Shown here piece after piece: positions 27,882 through 37,153 of a stretch of 64,000 nt of DNA. Where the stretch lies: contig NZ_SBIP01000004.1 in NCBI RefSeq assembly GCF_004053875.1, positions 1 through 64,000 of the forward strand, in the 5' to 3' direction. Both the position numbers and the translations under genes were made by a program. Every line of letters begins with the position of its first letter. Position 1 is the stretch's first letter. The stretch is from Neorhizobium lilium (GTDB lineage Bacteria > Pseudomonadota > Alphaproteobacteria > Rhizobiales > Rhizobiaceae). The notes under the pieces are model-generated. The model saw only the letters and a list, made by a program, of their open reading frames with translations. It searched no databases and was not told the origin of the DNA.

Positions 27882-29903
27882 TTACGCTGCCCGCCTGCGG
27901 GACAGGCGCCGCTTGACGTCCGGAGGCGTTGCTTCCTCGGACAGCGTTGCAAGTGCCTCTTCGAGCGGCATGGACGTCTGGGCCTGCGAGCCGAGGCGGC
28001 GGATATTGACCGAACGCTCCTCGGCCTCCTTCTTCCCGCAAACGATGATGACAGGCACCTTCGTCACGGAATGCTCACGGACCTTGTAGTTGATCTTCTC
28101 GTTGCGGAAGTCGGTTTCAACAACCATGCCAGCATCGCGCAGAAGCTCCGCAACCTCACGGCCATAGTCGTCTGCATCCGATGTGATGGTTGCGACAACC
28201 ACCTGCATCGGTGCGAACCACAGCGGCATATGGCCGGCGAAGTTTTCGATCAGGATCCCGAGGAACCGCTCCATGGAACCACATATGGCGCGGTGGATCA
28301 TCACCGGCTGGCGCTTTTCCGAGGCCTGATCGATGTAAAAGGCACCGAAACGCTCGGGCAGGTTGAAATCTACCTGGGTGGTCCCGCACTGCCATTCACG
28401 GCCGATTGCGTCCTTCAGAGTGTATTCGAACTTAGGTCCGTAAAATGCCCCCTCGCCTGGAAGAATCCCGGTCTTGATCCGCCCCCCGGATTGTTCCTCG
28501 ATGGTGTTGAGCACCTGCATCATCACGCTTTCCGCCCGGTCCCAAAGGGCATCCGAACCAACCCGCTTGTCGGGGCGCGTGGAGAGCTTGACCACGACTT
28601 CATGGAAGCCGAAGTCTTCGTACACGGACAGGATCAGGTCGTTGATCCGAAGGCACTCGGCCGCCATCTGCTCGTCGGTGCAGAAGACATGCGCATCGTC
28701 CTGCGTGAAGCCGCGCACGCGCATCAGGCCATGCAAGGCACCCGAGGCTTCGTAACGATGCACAAGGCCGAATTCCGCCAACCGGATAGGGAGTTCGCGG
28801 TAAGACTTCAACCCATGCTTGAAGATCTGCACGTGGCCTGGGCAGTTCATGGGCTTCAGTGCAAATACGCGGTTATCCGCTTCCTTGTCATCGGGATGGG
28901 TGAAGGCATAGGCCGATTTCACCGCAAACATGTTCTCCTGATACCAGCCCCAGTGACCGGAAGTTTCCCATAGCGACGCATCCAGAACCTGGGGCGCGTT
29001 GACCTCCTCATAGGTGCCTGAAAGCCGGCGACGCATATAGGATGTCAAAGTCTGGAACATCCGCCAGCCCTTGCCGTGCCAGAAGACAACGCCTGGACCT
29101 TCTTCCTGAAAGTGGAACAGATCCATTTCGCGGCCGAGCTTGCGGTGGTCGCGCTTCTCCGCTTCCGCCAGCACATGCAGATACTGGTCAAGCTCTTCCT
29201 GGGTCGCCCAGGCAGTGCCGTAGATGCGTGTCAGCATGGGCTTGGTCGAATCGCCACGCCAGTAGGCGCCAGCAACCTTCATCAGCTTGAACGCCGTGCC
29301 AATCTGACCGGTGGAGGCCATGTGCGGGCCGCGGCAGAGGTCGAACCAGTCCCCCTGACGATAGATCTTCAGATCTTGCCCTTCCGGAATCGTATCCACA
29401 AGCTCAACCTTGTAGGCCTCGCCCTTGTCGGCAAACACATCACGCGCCTTTTCGCGCGACCAGATTTCCTTCGTGAAGGCCGCGTTCTTCTGAATGATCT
29501 CCTTCATCTTCTTTTCGATCTTTGGCAAATCGTCAGGCGTGAAGGGCCAGTCCTCGCGGCTATCTGGATGGACTCGCTTGAAATCGTAGTAGAATCCGTT
29601 TTCGATCACCGGGCCGATGGTCACCTGGGTGCCGGGCCATAGTTCCTGCACGGCTTCAGCCATCACGTGCGCCGCATCGTGGCGGATGAGTTCCAGCGCA
29701 CGCGGATCGGTACGGGTGACGATCTCGATCTTCCCGTCGATGACAGGATCCGAAAGATCGCGAAGTTCGCCATCGAGCGCGATGGCAACAGCCTTCTTCG
29801 CCAGCGACTTGGAAATGGATTCCGCAACGGCAAGACCGGTCGTACCGGGCTCGAATGCACGGATGGAGCCATCGGGAAATGTAAGGGAAACGGATTGCGA
29901 CAT
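27882..29903 (-). CDS. thrS: Threonyl-tRNA synthetase
   Basis: Charges tRNA-Thr. The 673-residue protein has an N-terminal TGS domain ([17 protein letters not shown]), the editing domain with [16 protein letters not shown] and the class II catalytic core with [30 protein letters not shown] and a C-terminal anticodon-binding domain. The start ATG has AGGAGAA upstream. There is no T-box leader, as expected in proteobacteria. It is the last gene before a hairpin and is preceded, across a terminator, by yidD. Confidence 0.97.
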   Translation of the reverse strand: MSQSVSLTFPDGSIRAFEPGTTGLAVAESISKSLAKKAVAIALDGELRDLSDPVIDGKIEIVTRTDPRALELIRHDAAHVMAEAVQELWPGTQVTIGPVIENGFYYDFKRVHPDSREDWPFTPDDLPKIEKKMKEIIQKNAAFTKEIWSREKARDVFADKGEAYKVELVDTIPEGQDLKIYRQGDWFDLCRGPHMASTGQIGTAFKLMKVAGAYWRGDSTKPMLTRIYGTAWATQEELDQYLHVLAEAEKRDHRKLGREMDLFHFQEEGPGVVFWHGKGWRMFQTLTSYMRRRLSGTYEEVNAPQVLDASLWETSGHWGWYQENMFAVKSAYAFTHPDDKEADNRVFALKPMNCPGHVQIFKHGLKSYRELPIRLAEFGLVHRYEASGALHGLMRVRGFTQDDAHVFCTDEQMAAECLRINDLILSVYEDFGFHEVVVKLSTRPDKRVGSDALWDRAESVMMQVLNTIEEQSGGRIKTGILPGEGAFYGPKFEYTLKDAIGREWQCGTTQVDFNLPERFGAFYIDQASEKRQPVMIHRAICGSMERFLGILIENFAGHMPLWFAPMQVVVATITSDADDYGREVAELLRDAGMVVETDFRNEKINYKVREHSVTKVPVIIVCGKKEAEERSVNIRRLGSQAQTSMPLEEALATLSEEATPPDVKRRLSRRRAA

Positions 29904-29945
29904 GTCTTTCTCCTGTCCAGTCCCGCCAACGAATGCGGGTGGGGG

Positions 29946-29968
29946 TAAAAAGGCCGGATTCGCCGGCC
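29946..29968 (-). terminator. Intrinsic terminator after yidD
   Basis: On the minus strand GGCCGG/CCGGCC with a five-base loop is followed by TTTTT. It lies 55 bases after the yidD stop and separates it from thrS. Confidence 0.82.
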
Positions 29969-30022
29969 AGGAACGGTCGGCGTGATAGGCCGTTTCGCAG
30001 TTCTAGTAAAGCTGCCGCAAAG

Positions 30023-30376
30023 TCAGTGGCGCCAATAACGCCAAGGTAACCACCAGCGCTGGTAAGCGCTAAGAGAAACAGGCACGGGGTCATGCCCCAT
30101 GCTGCCACCCGGTCCGCAGCGGGCAACCCGAAACAGCGTCATCCAGCCTCCAGACCAGAGTCCATGGCGAGCGATCGCTTCATAGCCATATTCGGAACAG
30201 GTAGGAATGTGGCGGCAGCCATTACCGACAAAGCCGGACAAGGTCAGCTGGTAGAAGCGGATGAGAGCGACGCCTAGCAGCCTGCCAGGTGTCCAGGGAT
30301 AAGGCCCGGGCCAGTTGCGTGAGCGGCGCCCACGTCCGTCCTGTCCATGCTGCCCATGTTCGGGGGCTTGGCACAT
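30023..30376 (-). CDS. yidD: Membrane protein insertion efficiency factor YidD
   Basis: Small protein of the YidD family that assists YidC-dependent membrane insertion. The signature is RFYQLTLSGFVGNGCRHIPT then CSEYGYEAIARHG and FRVARCGPGGSMGHDPVP, with the family cysteines present. The start ATG 30376 lies five bases after the stop of the Fe-S scaffold gene, giving 117 residues with a hydrophilic N-terminal extension of about 35 residues before the amphipathic helix. It is away from the rnpA/oxaA cluster where yidD usually sits, a normal situation in Rhizobiales. Confidence 0.9.
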   Translation of the reverse strand: MCQAPEHGQHGQDGRGRRSRNWPGPYPWTPGRLLGVALIRFYQLTLSGFVGNGCRHIPTCSEYGYEAIARHGLWSGGWMTLFRVARCGPGGSMGHDPVPVSLSAYQRWWLPWRYWRH

Positions 30377-30380
30377 GGGT

Positions 30381-30827
30381 TCAAGCCGTGACCGGCTGCG
30401 CCGTTTTGGCTTCGATCTGGTCGATCGCATCCACTACGGCATCGAAGGTCAGCATAGTCGAAGGATGGCGCGCCTTGTAGTCCTTGACCGGCTTCAGGTA
30501 GCGCATATCTTCGAAACGACCCGTAGGTCCCTCACCGCCCTCTTTGAGCATAGCCAACGTATCGACCCTGGCCTGGCGGATTTCCTCAGGTGTTGCGCCC
30601 ACCACATGCTGCGCCATGATCGAGGATGACGCCTGTCCCAGAGCACAAGCGCGCACCTCATGAGAAAAATCCACCACTCTACCCTGATCCATTTTCAGAT
30701 AGACGCGTACTTTGGAGCCACAGAGCTTTGAATGTTTCTCCGAACTCGCATCCGCATCCGGCAAAACGCCGCTGCGCGCGATATTGCCTGCAAACTTTAG
30801 GATCTTGCTATTGTAGATATCGTCCAT
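30381..30827 (-). CDS. IscU/NifU-like iron-sulfur scaffold-family protein
   Basis: A 148-residue protein of the IscU/SufU fold. Family landmarks are LPDADASSEKHSKLCGSKVR (D25, C36) and RACALGQASSSIMAQ (C61). The third scaffold cysteine, expected near residue 124, is replaced: YKARHPSTMLTF has serine at the aligned place. It may therefore be a cluster-related accessory protein rather than a full scaffold; similar divergent forms are found beside folE in rhizobia as I remember them. Start ATG 30827. It overlaps none and is followed by yidD after four bases. Divergent from folE; the 279 bases between hold both promoters. Confidence 0.82.
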   Translation of the reverse strand: MDDIYNSKILKFAGNIARSGVLPDADASSEKHSKLCGSKVRVYLKMDQGRVVDFSHEVRACALGQASSSIMAQHVVGATPEEIRQARVDTLAMLKEGGEGPTGRFEDMRYLKPVKDYKARHPSTMLTFDAVVDAIDQIEAKTAQPVTA

Positions 30828-31106
30828 GAAAGGCTCGCTTCGGCTAAACCGTCTCCGATGAACACATCGTCCATCGCTGCGGCCTACCGGAATGGGTTTA
30901 CTCAACATATATGTGATGTTGACGCGCAATCATCAAGAATGGCTGTTTTTACGAAATCCTCTCCAATTGAGAATAGGATATCTTGTAAATGCAGGCGCTG
31001 CGGAGCAGATAACGGCACATGACAGGGACCGGCAGAGTTTAAGTCCTTGCCAGGTGGGATGAAGAGCCAGTCGGATGCGGCCTTGAACCGCGTCAGGAGA
31101 CGTTAG

Positions 31107-31721
31107 ATGGATGCCATTGTGAAGAATTTTCCGGCTTCGAAAGACAAGGACGCCCGTCCTAGCCAACAGGAAGCCGAAGAAGCCGTAAAGGTTCTGCTGC
31201 GCTGGGCCGGTGACGACCCGACCCGCGAAGGTCTGCTCGATACGCCAAAGCGCGTGGCGGCATCCTATCGGGAACTCTTTGCCGGTTATGACCTGTCGCC
31301 AGAGGAAGTTCTTGGGCGGACCTTCGAAGAAATGTCCGGGTTCGACGACATCGTCCTCGTGCGCGACATTTCTTTCTTTTCACACTGCGAACACCATATG
31401 TTGCCGATCAAGGGCAAGGCCACCGTGGCGTACCTGCCGAACGGGCCGGTTCTCGGCCTTTCCAAGATCGCCCGCGTAGTCGAGATTTTCGGCCGCCGCC
31501 TGCAGACGCAGGAAAATATGACGGCTCAGATCGCGGGCGCCATTCAGGAAACGCTGAAACCCCGCGGCGTGGCCGTGATGATCGAGGCCGAGCATATGTG
31601 CATGGAAATGCGCGGCGTGCAGAAGCAAGGATCGAGCACGCTCACCACCACATTTACCGGCGAATTTAAGAGCAATGCCGCCGAACAGGCCCGTTTCATT
31701 ACGCTGACCCGCGGCCGCTGA
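31107..31721 (+). CDS. folE: GTP cyclohydrolase I
   Basis: First enzyme of tetrahydrofolate synthesis, converting GTP to dihydroneopterin triphosphate. Zinc and active-site residues are in [17 protein letters not shown] and [32 protein letters not shown] and [11 protein letters not shown] complete the type IA family set. The 204-residue length is standard. hisI follows after 15 bases on the same strand, so they are co-transcribed. No regulatory RNA was recognised upstream. Confidence 0.96.
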   Translation: MDAIVKNFPASKDKDARPSQQEAEEAVKVLLRWAGDDPTREGLLDTPKRVAASYRELFAGYDLSPEEVLGRTFEEMSGFDDIVLVRDISFFSHCEHHMLPIKGKATVAYLPNGPVLGLSKIARVVEIFGRRLQTQENMTAQIAGAIQETLKPRGVAVMIEAEHMCMEMRGVQKQGSSTLTTTFTGEFKSNAAEQARFITLTRGR

Positions 31722-31736
31722 CGCCAAGAGATCGAC

Positions 31737-32198
31737 ATGGCCATTCATTTCCCGGCTCCCTCATCGCACAAGGTCGAGCTTGAGGGCGCTGGCGCCTTTT
31801 CGCCTCGCTTCGATGCGGCAGGTCTGGTGACGGCCGTCGTCACCGACATCCGGGACGGCGAATTGCTGATGGTCGCACACATGAATGCCGAAGCACTTCG
31901 GCTGACGCTTGAGACCGGCATCGCTCATTATTACAGCCGGTCACGGGCAAAGCTCTGGAAGAAGGGCGAGACCTCCGGCAACCTTCAAACGGTTCATGAG
32001 GTGAGAACCGACTGCGATCAGGATGTTGTCTGGCTGAAGGTTTCCGTCAGCGGCCATGACGCTGCCTGCCATACGGGGCGCCGATCCTGTTTCTACAGAA
32101 CGGTTCAGGTAGAAGATGATGAAGCTGTGCTTGTCATCGCCGACGATGAGCGTCATTTTGATCCAGAGGCTGTCTATCACGACGGGGAAACCAAATAA
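31737..32198 (+). CDS. hisI: Phosphoribosyl-AMP cyclohydrolase
   Basis: Third step of histidine synthesis. The protein (153 aa) is the stand-alone HisI without HisE. Its zinc ligands and active site lie in [31 protein letters not shown] and [18 protein letters not shown] 31737 follows folE by 15 bases. The coupling of folE and hisI is a known rhizobial arrangement; a biochemical reason (both act on purine ring openings) is suggestive only. Confidence 0.95.
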   Translation: MAIHFPAPSSHKVELEGAGAFSPRFDAAGLVTAVVTDIRDGELLMVAHMNAEALRLTLETGIAHYYSRSRAKLWKKGETSGNLQTVHEVRTDCDQDVVWLKVSVSGHDAACHTGRRSCFYRTVQVEDDEAVLVIADDERHFDPEAVYHDGETK

Positions 32199-32303
32199 GC
32201 CTCTGTACTCTTTTCGGACGCCTTTCCCCGATAAACGGTTTTGAAACCACGTTCTGCGCTTAATGGGTTTTGCGACGACGGTTGGTATGGAGGATGTTCG
32301 TCG

Positions 32304-33260
32304 ATGCTGAACTGGAGTCGGAACCGCAACGATCGGCAGAATGCTCCGGCAGATGTCGGCGGTTTACAAGCCATCGAGCCCTCCCTGCCCGTCGTCATTG
32401 CACCGCCGCCGAAGGCCAAGCTGGCTCTCGCATTGGGAGGCGGCGCGGCCCGCGGCTGGGCCCATATTGGTGTGCTTCGGGCGCTGGACGAATCGGGCAT
32501 AGAGGTCGGAATGATCGCCGGCACCTCAATCGGCGCCCTGGTCGGCGGCTGTTATCTGGCCGGCAAACTCGACGAACTGGAGCAATTTGCCCGCTCTCTC
32601 ACCATGCGGCGGATCGCGGGACTTCTGGATCTCACCATCGGCGGCGGCGGTCTCTTTGGAGGCATGCGGCTGACGAAGCGCATGCAGGAACATCTTGAAG
32701 GGCTTTCCATCGAAGATCTGGGGCGACCGATGGTTTCGGTGGCGACCGAACTCCACACGGGCCACGAGGTCTGGATTTCTAGCGGTTCCCTCATCACAGC
32801 CCTACGCGCGTCCTACGCCCTGCCGGGCATCTTTGAACCGGTGATCTGCAACAACAGGGTTCTGGTGGATGGGGCGCTCGTCAACCCCGTGCCGACATCC
32901 GTCTGCCGTGCTTATGAGCAGCCGCTCGTGGTCGCGGTCAATCTGAATTACGAGATTTTCGGCCGGTCGGCCGTCGTCAAGCACAGCGCCAGTGTCCAGC
33001 CGCTCGAAAGCGGCCGCAACCGAGCCGACCGCAGGGTCAGCGTCACCGGCACCATGGTGCAGGCGTTCAACATTATCCAGGAACGCATTTCCCGGGCGCG
33101 ACTGGCCGGCGATCCGCCGGATCTGGCGCTCCATCCGCGCCTTAGCGATATCGGGCTTTCAGAATTCCACCGCGCCGGCGAAGCCATCCAGCGCGGCTAT
33201 GACGAGACCATGGCCCAGATTTCGGCGCTTAAGCGAATGCAGGAGGTTTTTGCAGTTTGA
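32304..33260 (+). CDS. Patatin-like phospholipase (RssA-type)
   Basis: A 318-residue hydrolase with the patatin Ser-Asp dyad: oxyanion loop ALGGGAARGWAHIG (44-56), nucleophile in IAGTSIGALVGG (S75) and acid in VLVDGALVNPVP (D189). It resembles RssA/YchK and would cleave acyl esters of membrane lipids at the cytoplasmic face. Start ATG 32304 has GGAGG ten bases upstream. The 5' part of about 35 residues is hydrophilic. Its TGA lies in the loop of a hairpin at 33247-33270. Confidence 0.88.
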   Translation: MLNWSRNRNDRQNAPADVGGLQAIEPSLPVVIAPPPKAKLALALGGGAARGWAHIGVLRALDESGIEVGMIAGTSIGALVGGCYLAGKLDELEQFARSLTMRRIAGLLDLTIGGGGLFGGMRLTKRMQEHLEGLSIEDLGRPMVSVATELHTGHEVWISSGSLITALRASYALPGIFEPVICNNRVLVDGALVNPVPTSVCRAYEQPLVVAVNLNYEIFGRSAVVKHSASVQPLESGRNRADRRVSVTGTMVQAFNIIQERISRARLAGDPPDLALHPRLSDIGLSEFHRAGEAIQRGYDETMAQISALKRMQEVFAV

Positions 33261-33270
33261 GCTGCAAAAA
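33247..33270 (+). terminator. Hairpin spanning the patatin stop codon
   Basis: TTTTTGCAG and CTGCAAAAA form a perfect 9-bp stem; the six-base loop contains the TGA of the patatin gene. A second imperfect stem (GCTAACCCG/CGGGCTTAGC) follows at 33282-33302 and overlaps the stop of the convergent CBS gene. Neither has a long T tract, but together they probably end both transcripts. Confidence 0.5.
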
Positions 33271-33297
33271 TCCGCTGCGGGGCTAACCCGTTCGGGC

Positions 33298-33732
33298 TTA
33301 GCTTGCGATATAGGCCTTCATCTGCTCGGCCTCTGTCTCGACCTCGCGGATTCGGGATTTGACGACGTCTCCGATAGAGATGATGCCGCCAAGCTTCCCG
33401 TCTTTTTCGACCGGCACGTGGCGGAAACGTCCAGCGCTCATCATGCCCATCAGTTCGTCCACGGTATGCTCTTCCCGGCAACGCTGCACGCTCGTGGTCA
33501 TGGCCAATCTGACCGGCTGAGCAAGTACCGCCGTTCCTTCAGTCGCAATGGCGCGCACGAGATCCCGTTCGGTAAAAATGCCGGCGACCCGGTCTTCCAT
33601 GCCGGTCACGACAACGGCACCGATCCTTCGGTCGTTCAGTATCTGCGCGACTTCCAGAAGGTTTCTATCGGGGCTGACTGTCACGACGTCACGTCCTTTG
33701 GCATCAAGCATGGTCTTTACGGTTGTCGACAT
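33298..33732 (-). CDS. Tandem CBS-domain protein
   Basis: A 144-residue protein made of two CBS domains, an adenosyl-ligand binding module. The first covers about residues 8-60 (VVTVSPDRNLLEVAQILNDR and GIFTERDLVRAI), the second about 72-130 (HTVDELMGMMSAGRFRHVPV and GIISIGDVVKSRI). No enzyme or channel domain is attached, so it is probably a regulatory partner. ATG 33732 has GGAGGAGAG upstream. Convergent with the patatin gene; the rhomboid gene lies 98 bases upstream on the same strand. Confidence 0.9.
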   Translation of the reverse strand: MSTTVKTMLDAKGRDVVTVSPDRNLLEVAQILNDRRIGAVVVTGMEDRVAGIFTERDLVRAIATEGTAVLAQPVRLAMTTSVQRCREEHTVDELMGMMSAGRFRHVPVEKDGKLGGIISIGDVVKSRIREVETEAEQMKAYIAS

Positions 33733-33830
33733 GGCTCTCTCCTCCACAACCACCTTGCCGCCCGATGTCTCCCTCATCGGCAGCTTGCAGTTCTCCTGCC
33801 GGGTAAATTTAGAACGAGTTCAAGAAGATA

Positions 33831-34589
33831 TCAAGCTGGCGTATCGGGCGAAGGCCGGCTGGAAACCGGGTCGAAAAACGCGAACAGAAGGAAGCCGAAA
33901 AGAAAACCTCCGATATGCGCGTCCCAGGCGACTTCTCCTACGTCCGCTCCGATCAGCGGAAGTCCGAGCGCGATGAGGACATTCCCGAACAGCCACATCA
34001 AGGTGAAGATGACCACCGTTCTGTTGCGGAAGGCGCCAATGATGGATTGCCGTGGATAGAGATGCCCGCCGATGCGATCATAGCCGCGGTTGCGGGGGAA
34101 AGCGAAGCGGCAGGCCGCACCCATCAGCGCCGACACGACGCCAGATGCGCCGACGAGGATGGTCTCCTGCCCCCAGTGCAGGCCGGCATGAAAGAAGGCT
34201 GAGGCCGCGGAGGACAATATCCAGAAGAGGATATAGCGGATGGTTCCGATGCGGCGGATCACCGGCGCACCGAAAGCGGCAAGCCAGAGCGCGTTGAAGC
34301 CGATATGCTCGAGGCTGCCATGCAGCAGCGAGTAGGTGACCGGTGTCCAGAGCCATGCCAGATCCTGTTCCGTCAGCGGATAGACATACCGTAGCGGTGT
34401 AAAGCCGAAATGGATGAGGACGTAGGACTGTCCCTCGTCGTCCAGCAGATAGGCCCAAAGCCCGTAGATCACAAAAAGCAGGACCAGGGTAAAGACAAGG
34501 CTTCGCGGCATGTTGAAGATCGGCTGGGGCGCCTGCGGATCGGCCTGAAGCGCCGCGTCTTGTCCGGAGAAGTCCGGTCTGTCATCCAT
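33831..34589 (-). CDS. Rhomboid-family intramembrane serine protease
   Basis: Integral membrane protease of 252 residues with about six helices. The catalytic serine is in LVGASGVVSALMG (S149) and the histidine in AWDAHIGGFLFG (H225); the conserved asparagine is in HIGFNALWL (N99). A short hydrophilic N terminus of about 28 residues precedes the first helix. Rhomboids cut transmembrane segments of other proteins; the substrate is unknown. The complete Ser-His pair indicates an active enzyme. Confidence 0.9.
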   Translation of the reverse strand: MDDRPDFSGQDAALQADPQAPQPIFNMPRSLVFTLVLLFVIYGLWAYLLDDEGQSYVLIHFGFTPLRYVYPLTEQDLAWLWTPVTYSLLHGSLEHIGFNALWLAAFGAPVIRRIGTIRYILFWILSSAASAFFHAGLHWGQETILVGASGVVSALMGAACRFAFPRNRGYDRIGGHLYPRQSIIGAFRNRTVVIFTLMWLFGNVLIALGLPLIGADVGEVAWDAHIGGFLFGFLLFAFFDPVSSRPSPDTPA

Positions 34590-34800
34590 GGTCTTGCTTT
34601 CCTATGATGTGAGCAAGCCTTAGCCCAGCGATGAGCCGAATAATAGCGAGTACGCGCATCCAGCACCGATGCTTCGGTCACCATTGCGACAGGAACGAAC
34701 TGTTAACCACCATGCCGCCTCTATGGCACGAAATTCGCTACGGGATGGTCTCGGGTCGCCCTTCCGGCGCGAACTGTATCGAAATGGAGCACAGCGGCGT

Positions 34801-35391
34801 ATGCGGACCCAGGCAACCAGGGAAATTTTCGACCACTGGGTGCAGCTGTGCGGCGATCAGGCTGCTCCGCTTCGCACTCAGATCGATCCTATGCTCCTGC
34901 GCCGCGTCCTGCCACACCTGTTCATCGTCATCACGGAAGGTTCGGACGATCCAACTTTTCGGCTCGCCGGCACGCGGATCTGCGATCTTTTCGGTACAGA
35001 GTTGAAGGGGCTTGCTTTCAAGGCGATCTGGTCCGACAGCAGGAACGCGCAGCCGTTAGAGATCTGCCGCAGCGCGATCCAGTATGAGCGACCAGCCCTG
35101 CTCGATGTTCTTGCGGAAGGCATGAACGGTTCGCGGCCTTACGAAATGCTGCTGCTACCGTTGAGGCCCGGCCCTGAAGCAAGCGATCGTGTACTCGGAG
35201 CGCTGGTGCCACAGGCTCAGGCTCTGTCAGTCGCCTCGCCTCCCATCAACGGCCTTGCTTTGCAGAAGTGGACCTTTCTCGAAAAGGACGGTGCGAAGCA
35301 GACTCCGGAAGACACGGACGCACAACGTGATGGCCCGGCAATGCGAGGGCTGCTCGGTCTGAGGAGCTTCGGCACCGGGAGGGCCTTCTGA
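34801..35391 (+). CDS. PAS_5-domain protein
   Basis: A 196-residue protein of the PAS_5 family common in Rhizobiales. The core runs from REIFDHWVQLCGDQAAPLRT through RRVLPHLFIVI, FRLAGTRICDLFGTELKG and LLLPLRPG; no kinase or output domain is attached. It may be a small sensor or a DNA-free regulator; no function is proven for such proteins. I choose ATG 34801 because the family-like sequence begins just after it, with GGAG ten bases upstream; ATG 34723 in frame would add 26 arginine-rich residues. A PilZ gene follows 90 bases downstream. Confidence 0.8.
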   Translation: MRTQATREIFDHWVQLCGDQAAPLRTQIDPMLLRRVLPHLFIVITEGSDDPTFRLAGTRICDLFGTELKGLAFKAIWSDSRNAQPLEICRSAIQYERPALLDVLAEGMNGSRPYEMLLLPLRPGPEASDRVLGALVPQAQALSVASPPINGLALQKWTFLEKDGAKQTPEDTDAQRDGPAMRGLLGLRSFGTGRAF

Positions 35392-35480
35392 AAACTGCAG
35401 GCCTGGAGTCGATGGCACTTGGAACCTTATATTAACCCACGCGCCTTATGTTCCAGACAACCTAGCCGAGAGATGCTCTC

Positions 35481-36089
35481 ATGTACTCTTTCCAGCCTGC
35501 CCGGACATCGCCGCAAGCTGCGTCGCCGCCACGCTCATTCCAGCGGGTAGCGGTGAATATCGGAGGTCGCCTTATGCTTGCCGATCACGAGGAGTACCCT
35601 TGCACGGCATCTGAAATGTCCCCGGGCGACGTAAACATTTCCTGCATGGGACGCCCGCGCATCAACGAGCGCGTCGTTGCCTATTTCGACCATATCGGGC
35701 GCCTGGAAGGGTCCGCTATCGCTCTCACCGATAGCGGCTTCACCATGTCGATCAATGCCACGGACCGTAAGCGTGAGAAGCTCGCAGCTCAACTCACCTG
35801 GATCGCCAACAAACACGAACTTGGCCTGCCGGAAGACCGGCGTCATGACCGATTGACGCCTCGCAACACTATATCCCAGCTCGCACTTGAAGACGGAAGC
35901 TCTTATCCCTGCCGCATCGTCGACCTCTCGCTTTCGGGGGCGGCTTTGGATATTGAGTTTCGCCCATCGATCGGGACGCCCATCCGGCTCGGCAATATGC
36001 GCGGACGCGTCGTACGCCATTTCCTTGAAGGTATCGCAATCGAATTCAACGCGGTTCAGTCTCGCGAAGCTTTGACCGAGTTCCTTTAG
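35481..36089 (+). CDS. Protein with two PilZ-type domains
   Basis: A 202-residue protein. The second half is a clear PilZ domain: RRHDRLTPR (arginine motif, about 120-127) and RIVDLSLSGAALDIEF with the DxSxxG motif. The first half (FQRVAVNIGGRLML, then TASEMSPGDVNISCMG) looks like a degenerate PilZ copy. Such domains bind cyclic di-GMP and change partner proteins or motility; binding by the second domain is expected from its motif. It follows a PAS_5 gene and ends at a strong terminator. Confidence 0.82.
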   Translation: MYSFQPARTSPQAASPPRSFQRVAVNIGGRLMLADHEEYPCTASEMSPGDVNISCMGRPRINERVVAYFDHIGRLEGSAIALTDSGFTMSINATDRKREKLAAQLTWIANKHELGLPEDRRHDRLTPRNTISQLALEDGSSYPCRIVDLSLSGAALDIEFRPSIGTPIRLGNMRGRVVRHFLEGIAIEFNAVQSREALTEFL

Positions 36090-36124
36090 CCAGCCAGCCC
36101 TTCACTCTTCCGTCGCCACCCGAG

Positions 36125-36148
36125 CCTGCTCCTTGCGAGCAGGTTTTT
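36125..36148 (+). terminator. Intrinsic terminator after the PilZ gene
   Basis: CCTGCTC/GAGCAGG with a five-base loop followed by TTTTT, 36 bases after the stop codon. Confidence 0.88.
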
Positions 36149-36217
36149 CGTTTTAGGGCATCCGGAAATAACTGTCTCTTTTCGAGAATTATTTTTATCC
36201 GGCCCCAGAGGAAAAGC

Positions 36218-36343
36218 TTGGTTCGTCGCGCTGATACCGAACTTGACCTGCCTGTCGGCACTTCCGGCAAGGCCTCGGCAAACCCGGCGATTACCGAAGG
36301 GCACAAATATACCCCGACGATAAAAATCAAAGGTTTTGAATAG
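36218..36343 (+). CDS. Possible small gene, TTG start (41 aa)
   Basis: Within a 452-base interval that otherwise holds a terminator and AT-rich promoter-like DNA, a frame from TTG 36218 to TAG 36341-36343 encodes a hydrophilic peptide ending PTIKIKGFE. AGAGG lies six bases before the TTG and codon choice looks coding (mostly GC-ending third positions early on). There is no signal or membrane segment. A TTG start and short length keep confidence low; it could be a chance frame or a gene remnant. Confidence 0.25.
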   Translation: MVRRADTELDLPVGTSGKASANPAITEGHKYTPTIKIKGFE

Positions 36344-36541
36344 GATACGGGAAGAGGGCTCAGTCTTGAGCTCAAGTTTTCGGCGCTGACGGCGTGGCCA
36401 ATCTGGTTAATGCTTTGTACAACGGCGTCAGAGGCATTTTAGCTAAGTTTGATTATAATAAGCATTTGATTTTACTACGTTATTTTTCGGTCGCTCAAAA
36501 TCTCTGTGGCAATGTCTTCCTCACAACGGGGAGACAAAAAA

Positions 36542-37153
36542 ATGAAACACCTCCAGGGACTGGGCCTCGCCATCGTTACTGCAGCCATCGCATTTGGCTT
36601 TGCCGCACCCTCCTTCGGCATGCCTGCCGGAGCAATGCAGGTTATCGGCAAGGCGAACCCGCCGATCGGTCATTATGAATTCTGCAAGACCTATGTCAGC
36701 GAATGCGCCGCCACCTACAAGGATGCCGGTCCCCTGGATTTGACGGAGGACAAGTGGCGCACGCTGCTCGACGTGAACTACACCGTCAATACCTCGATTA
36801 CACCCATGACCGACCAGGAAATCTATGGGGTCGAAGAGCGTTGGGCCTATCCACGCACGGTCGGCGATTGTGAAGATTTCGTTCTTCTCAAGCGCAAGAT
36901 GTTGATGCAGAAGGGGTTCTCGCCTTCCGACCTGCTCATCACCGTCGTACTGCAGCCAAATGGCGAAGGCCATGCCGTCCTGACAGTCCGTACCGACCGC
37001 GGCGATTTCGTGCTCGATAACATGCGCAACAAGGTCCTGATCTGGACCGACACCGAATACACCTATCTGAAGCGGCAGGCGACAGATGATCCGGCGCGCT
37101 GGGTTAAGCTTCAGGACGGACGTGCGACCGCCGTCGGCAGCGTCAGTCAGTAA
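36542..37153 (+). CDS. Bacterial transglutaminase-like cysteine proteinase (BTLCP, LapG-related)
   Basis: Exported 203-residue protein: signal peptide MKHLQGLGLAIVTAAIAFGF with cleavage near SFGM (residue 26). The papain-like triad is visible as VGDCEDFVLLKRKML (C110), GEGHAVLTV (H144) and VLDNM (D159). The family includes LapG, which cuts biofilm adhesins in the periplasm; smaller stand-alone forms like this one are common in rhizobia and uncharacterised. ATG 36542 follows CGGGGAG. No adhesin or LapD gene is in the window, but a PilZ gene lies just upstream. Confidence 0.86.
   Translation: MKHLQGLGLAIVTAAIAFGFAAPSFGMPAGAMQVIGKANPPIGHYEFCKTYVSECAATYKDAGPLDLTEDKWRTLLDVNYTVNTSITPMTDQEIYGVEERWAYPRTVGDCEDFVLLKRKMLMQKGFSPSDLLITVVLQPNGEGHAVLTVRTDRGDFVLDNMRNKVLIWTDTEYTYLKRQATDDPARWVKLQDGRATAVGSVSQ

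Noticed and set aside
27831..28973. 380-codon open frame opposite thrS
   Set aside because: Antisense shadow of a certain aminoacyl-tRNA synthetase gene; high GC makes long antisense frames common here, and its sequence has no family features.
30858..31022. 54-codon frame with a C-terminal CKCRRCG (zinc-ribbon-like) end
   Set aside because: No Shine-Dalgarno, overlaps the divergent promoter region of the scaffold and folE genes, composition not coding-like. The cysteine motif alone is not enough.
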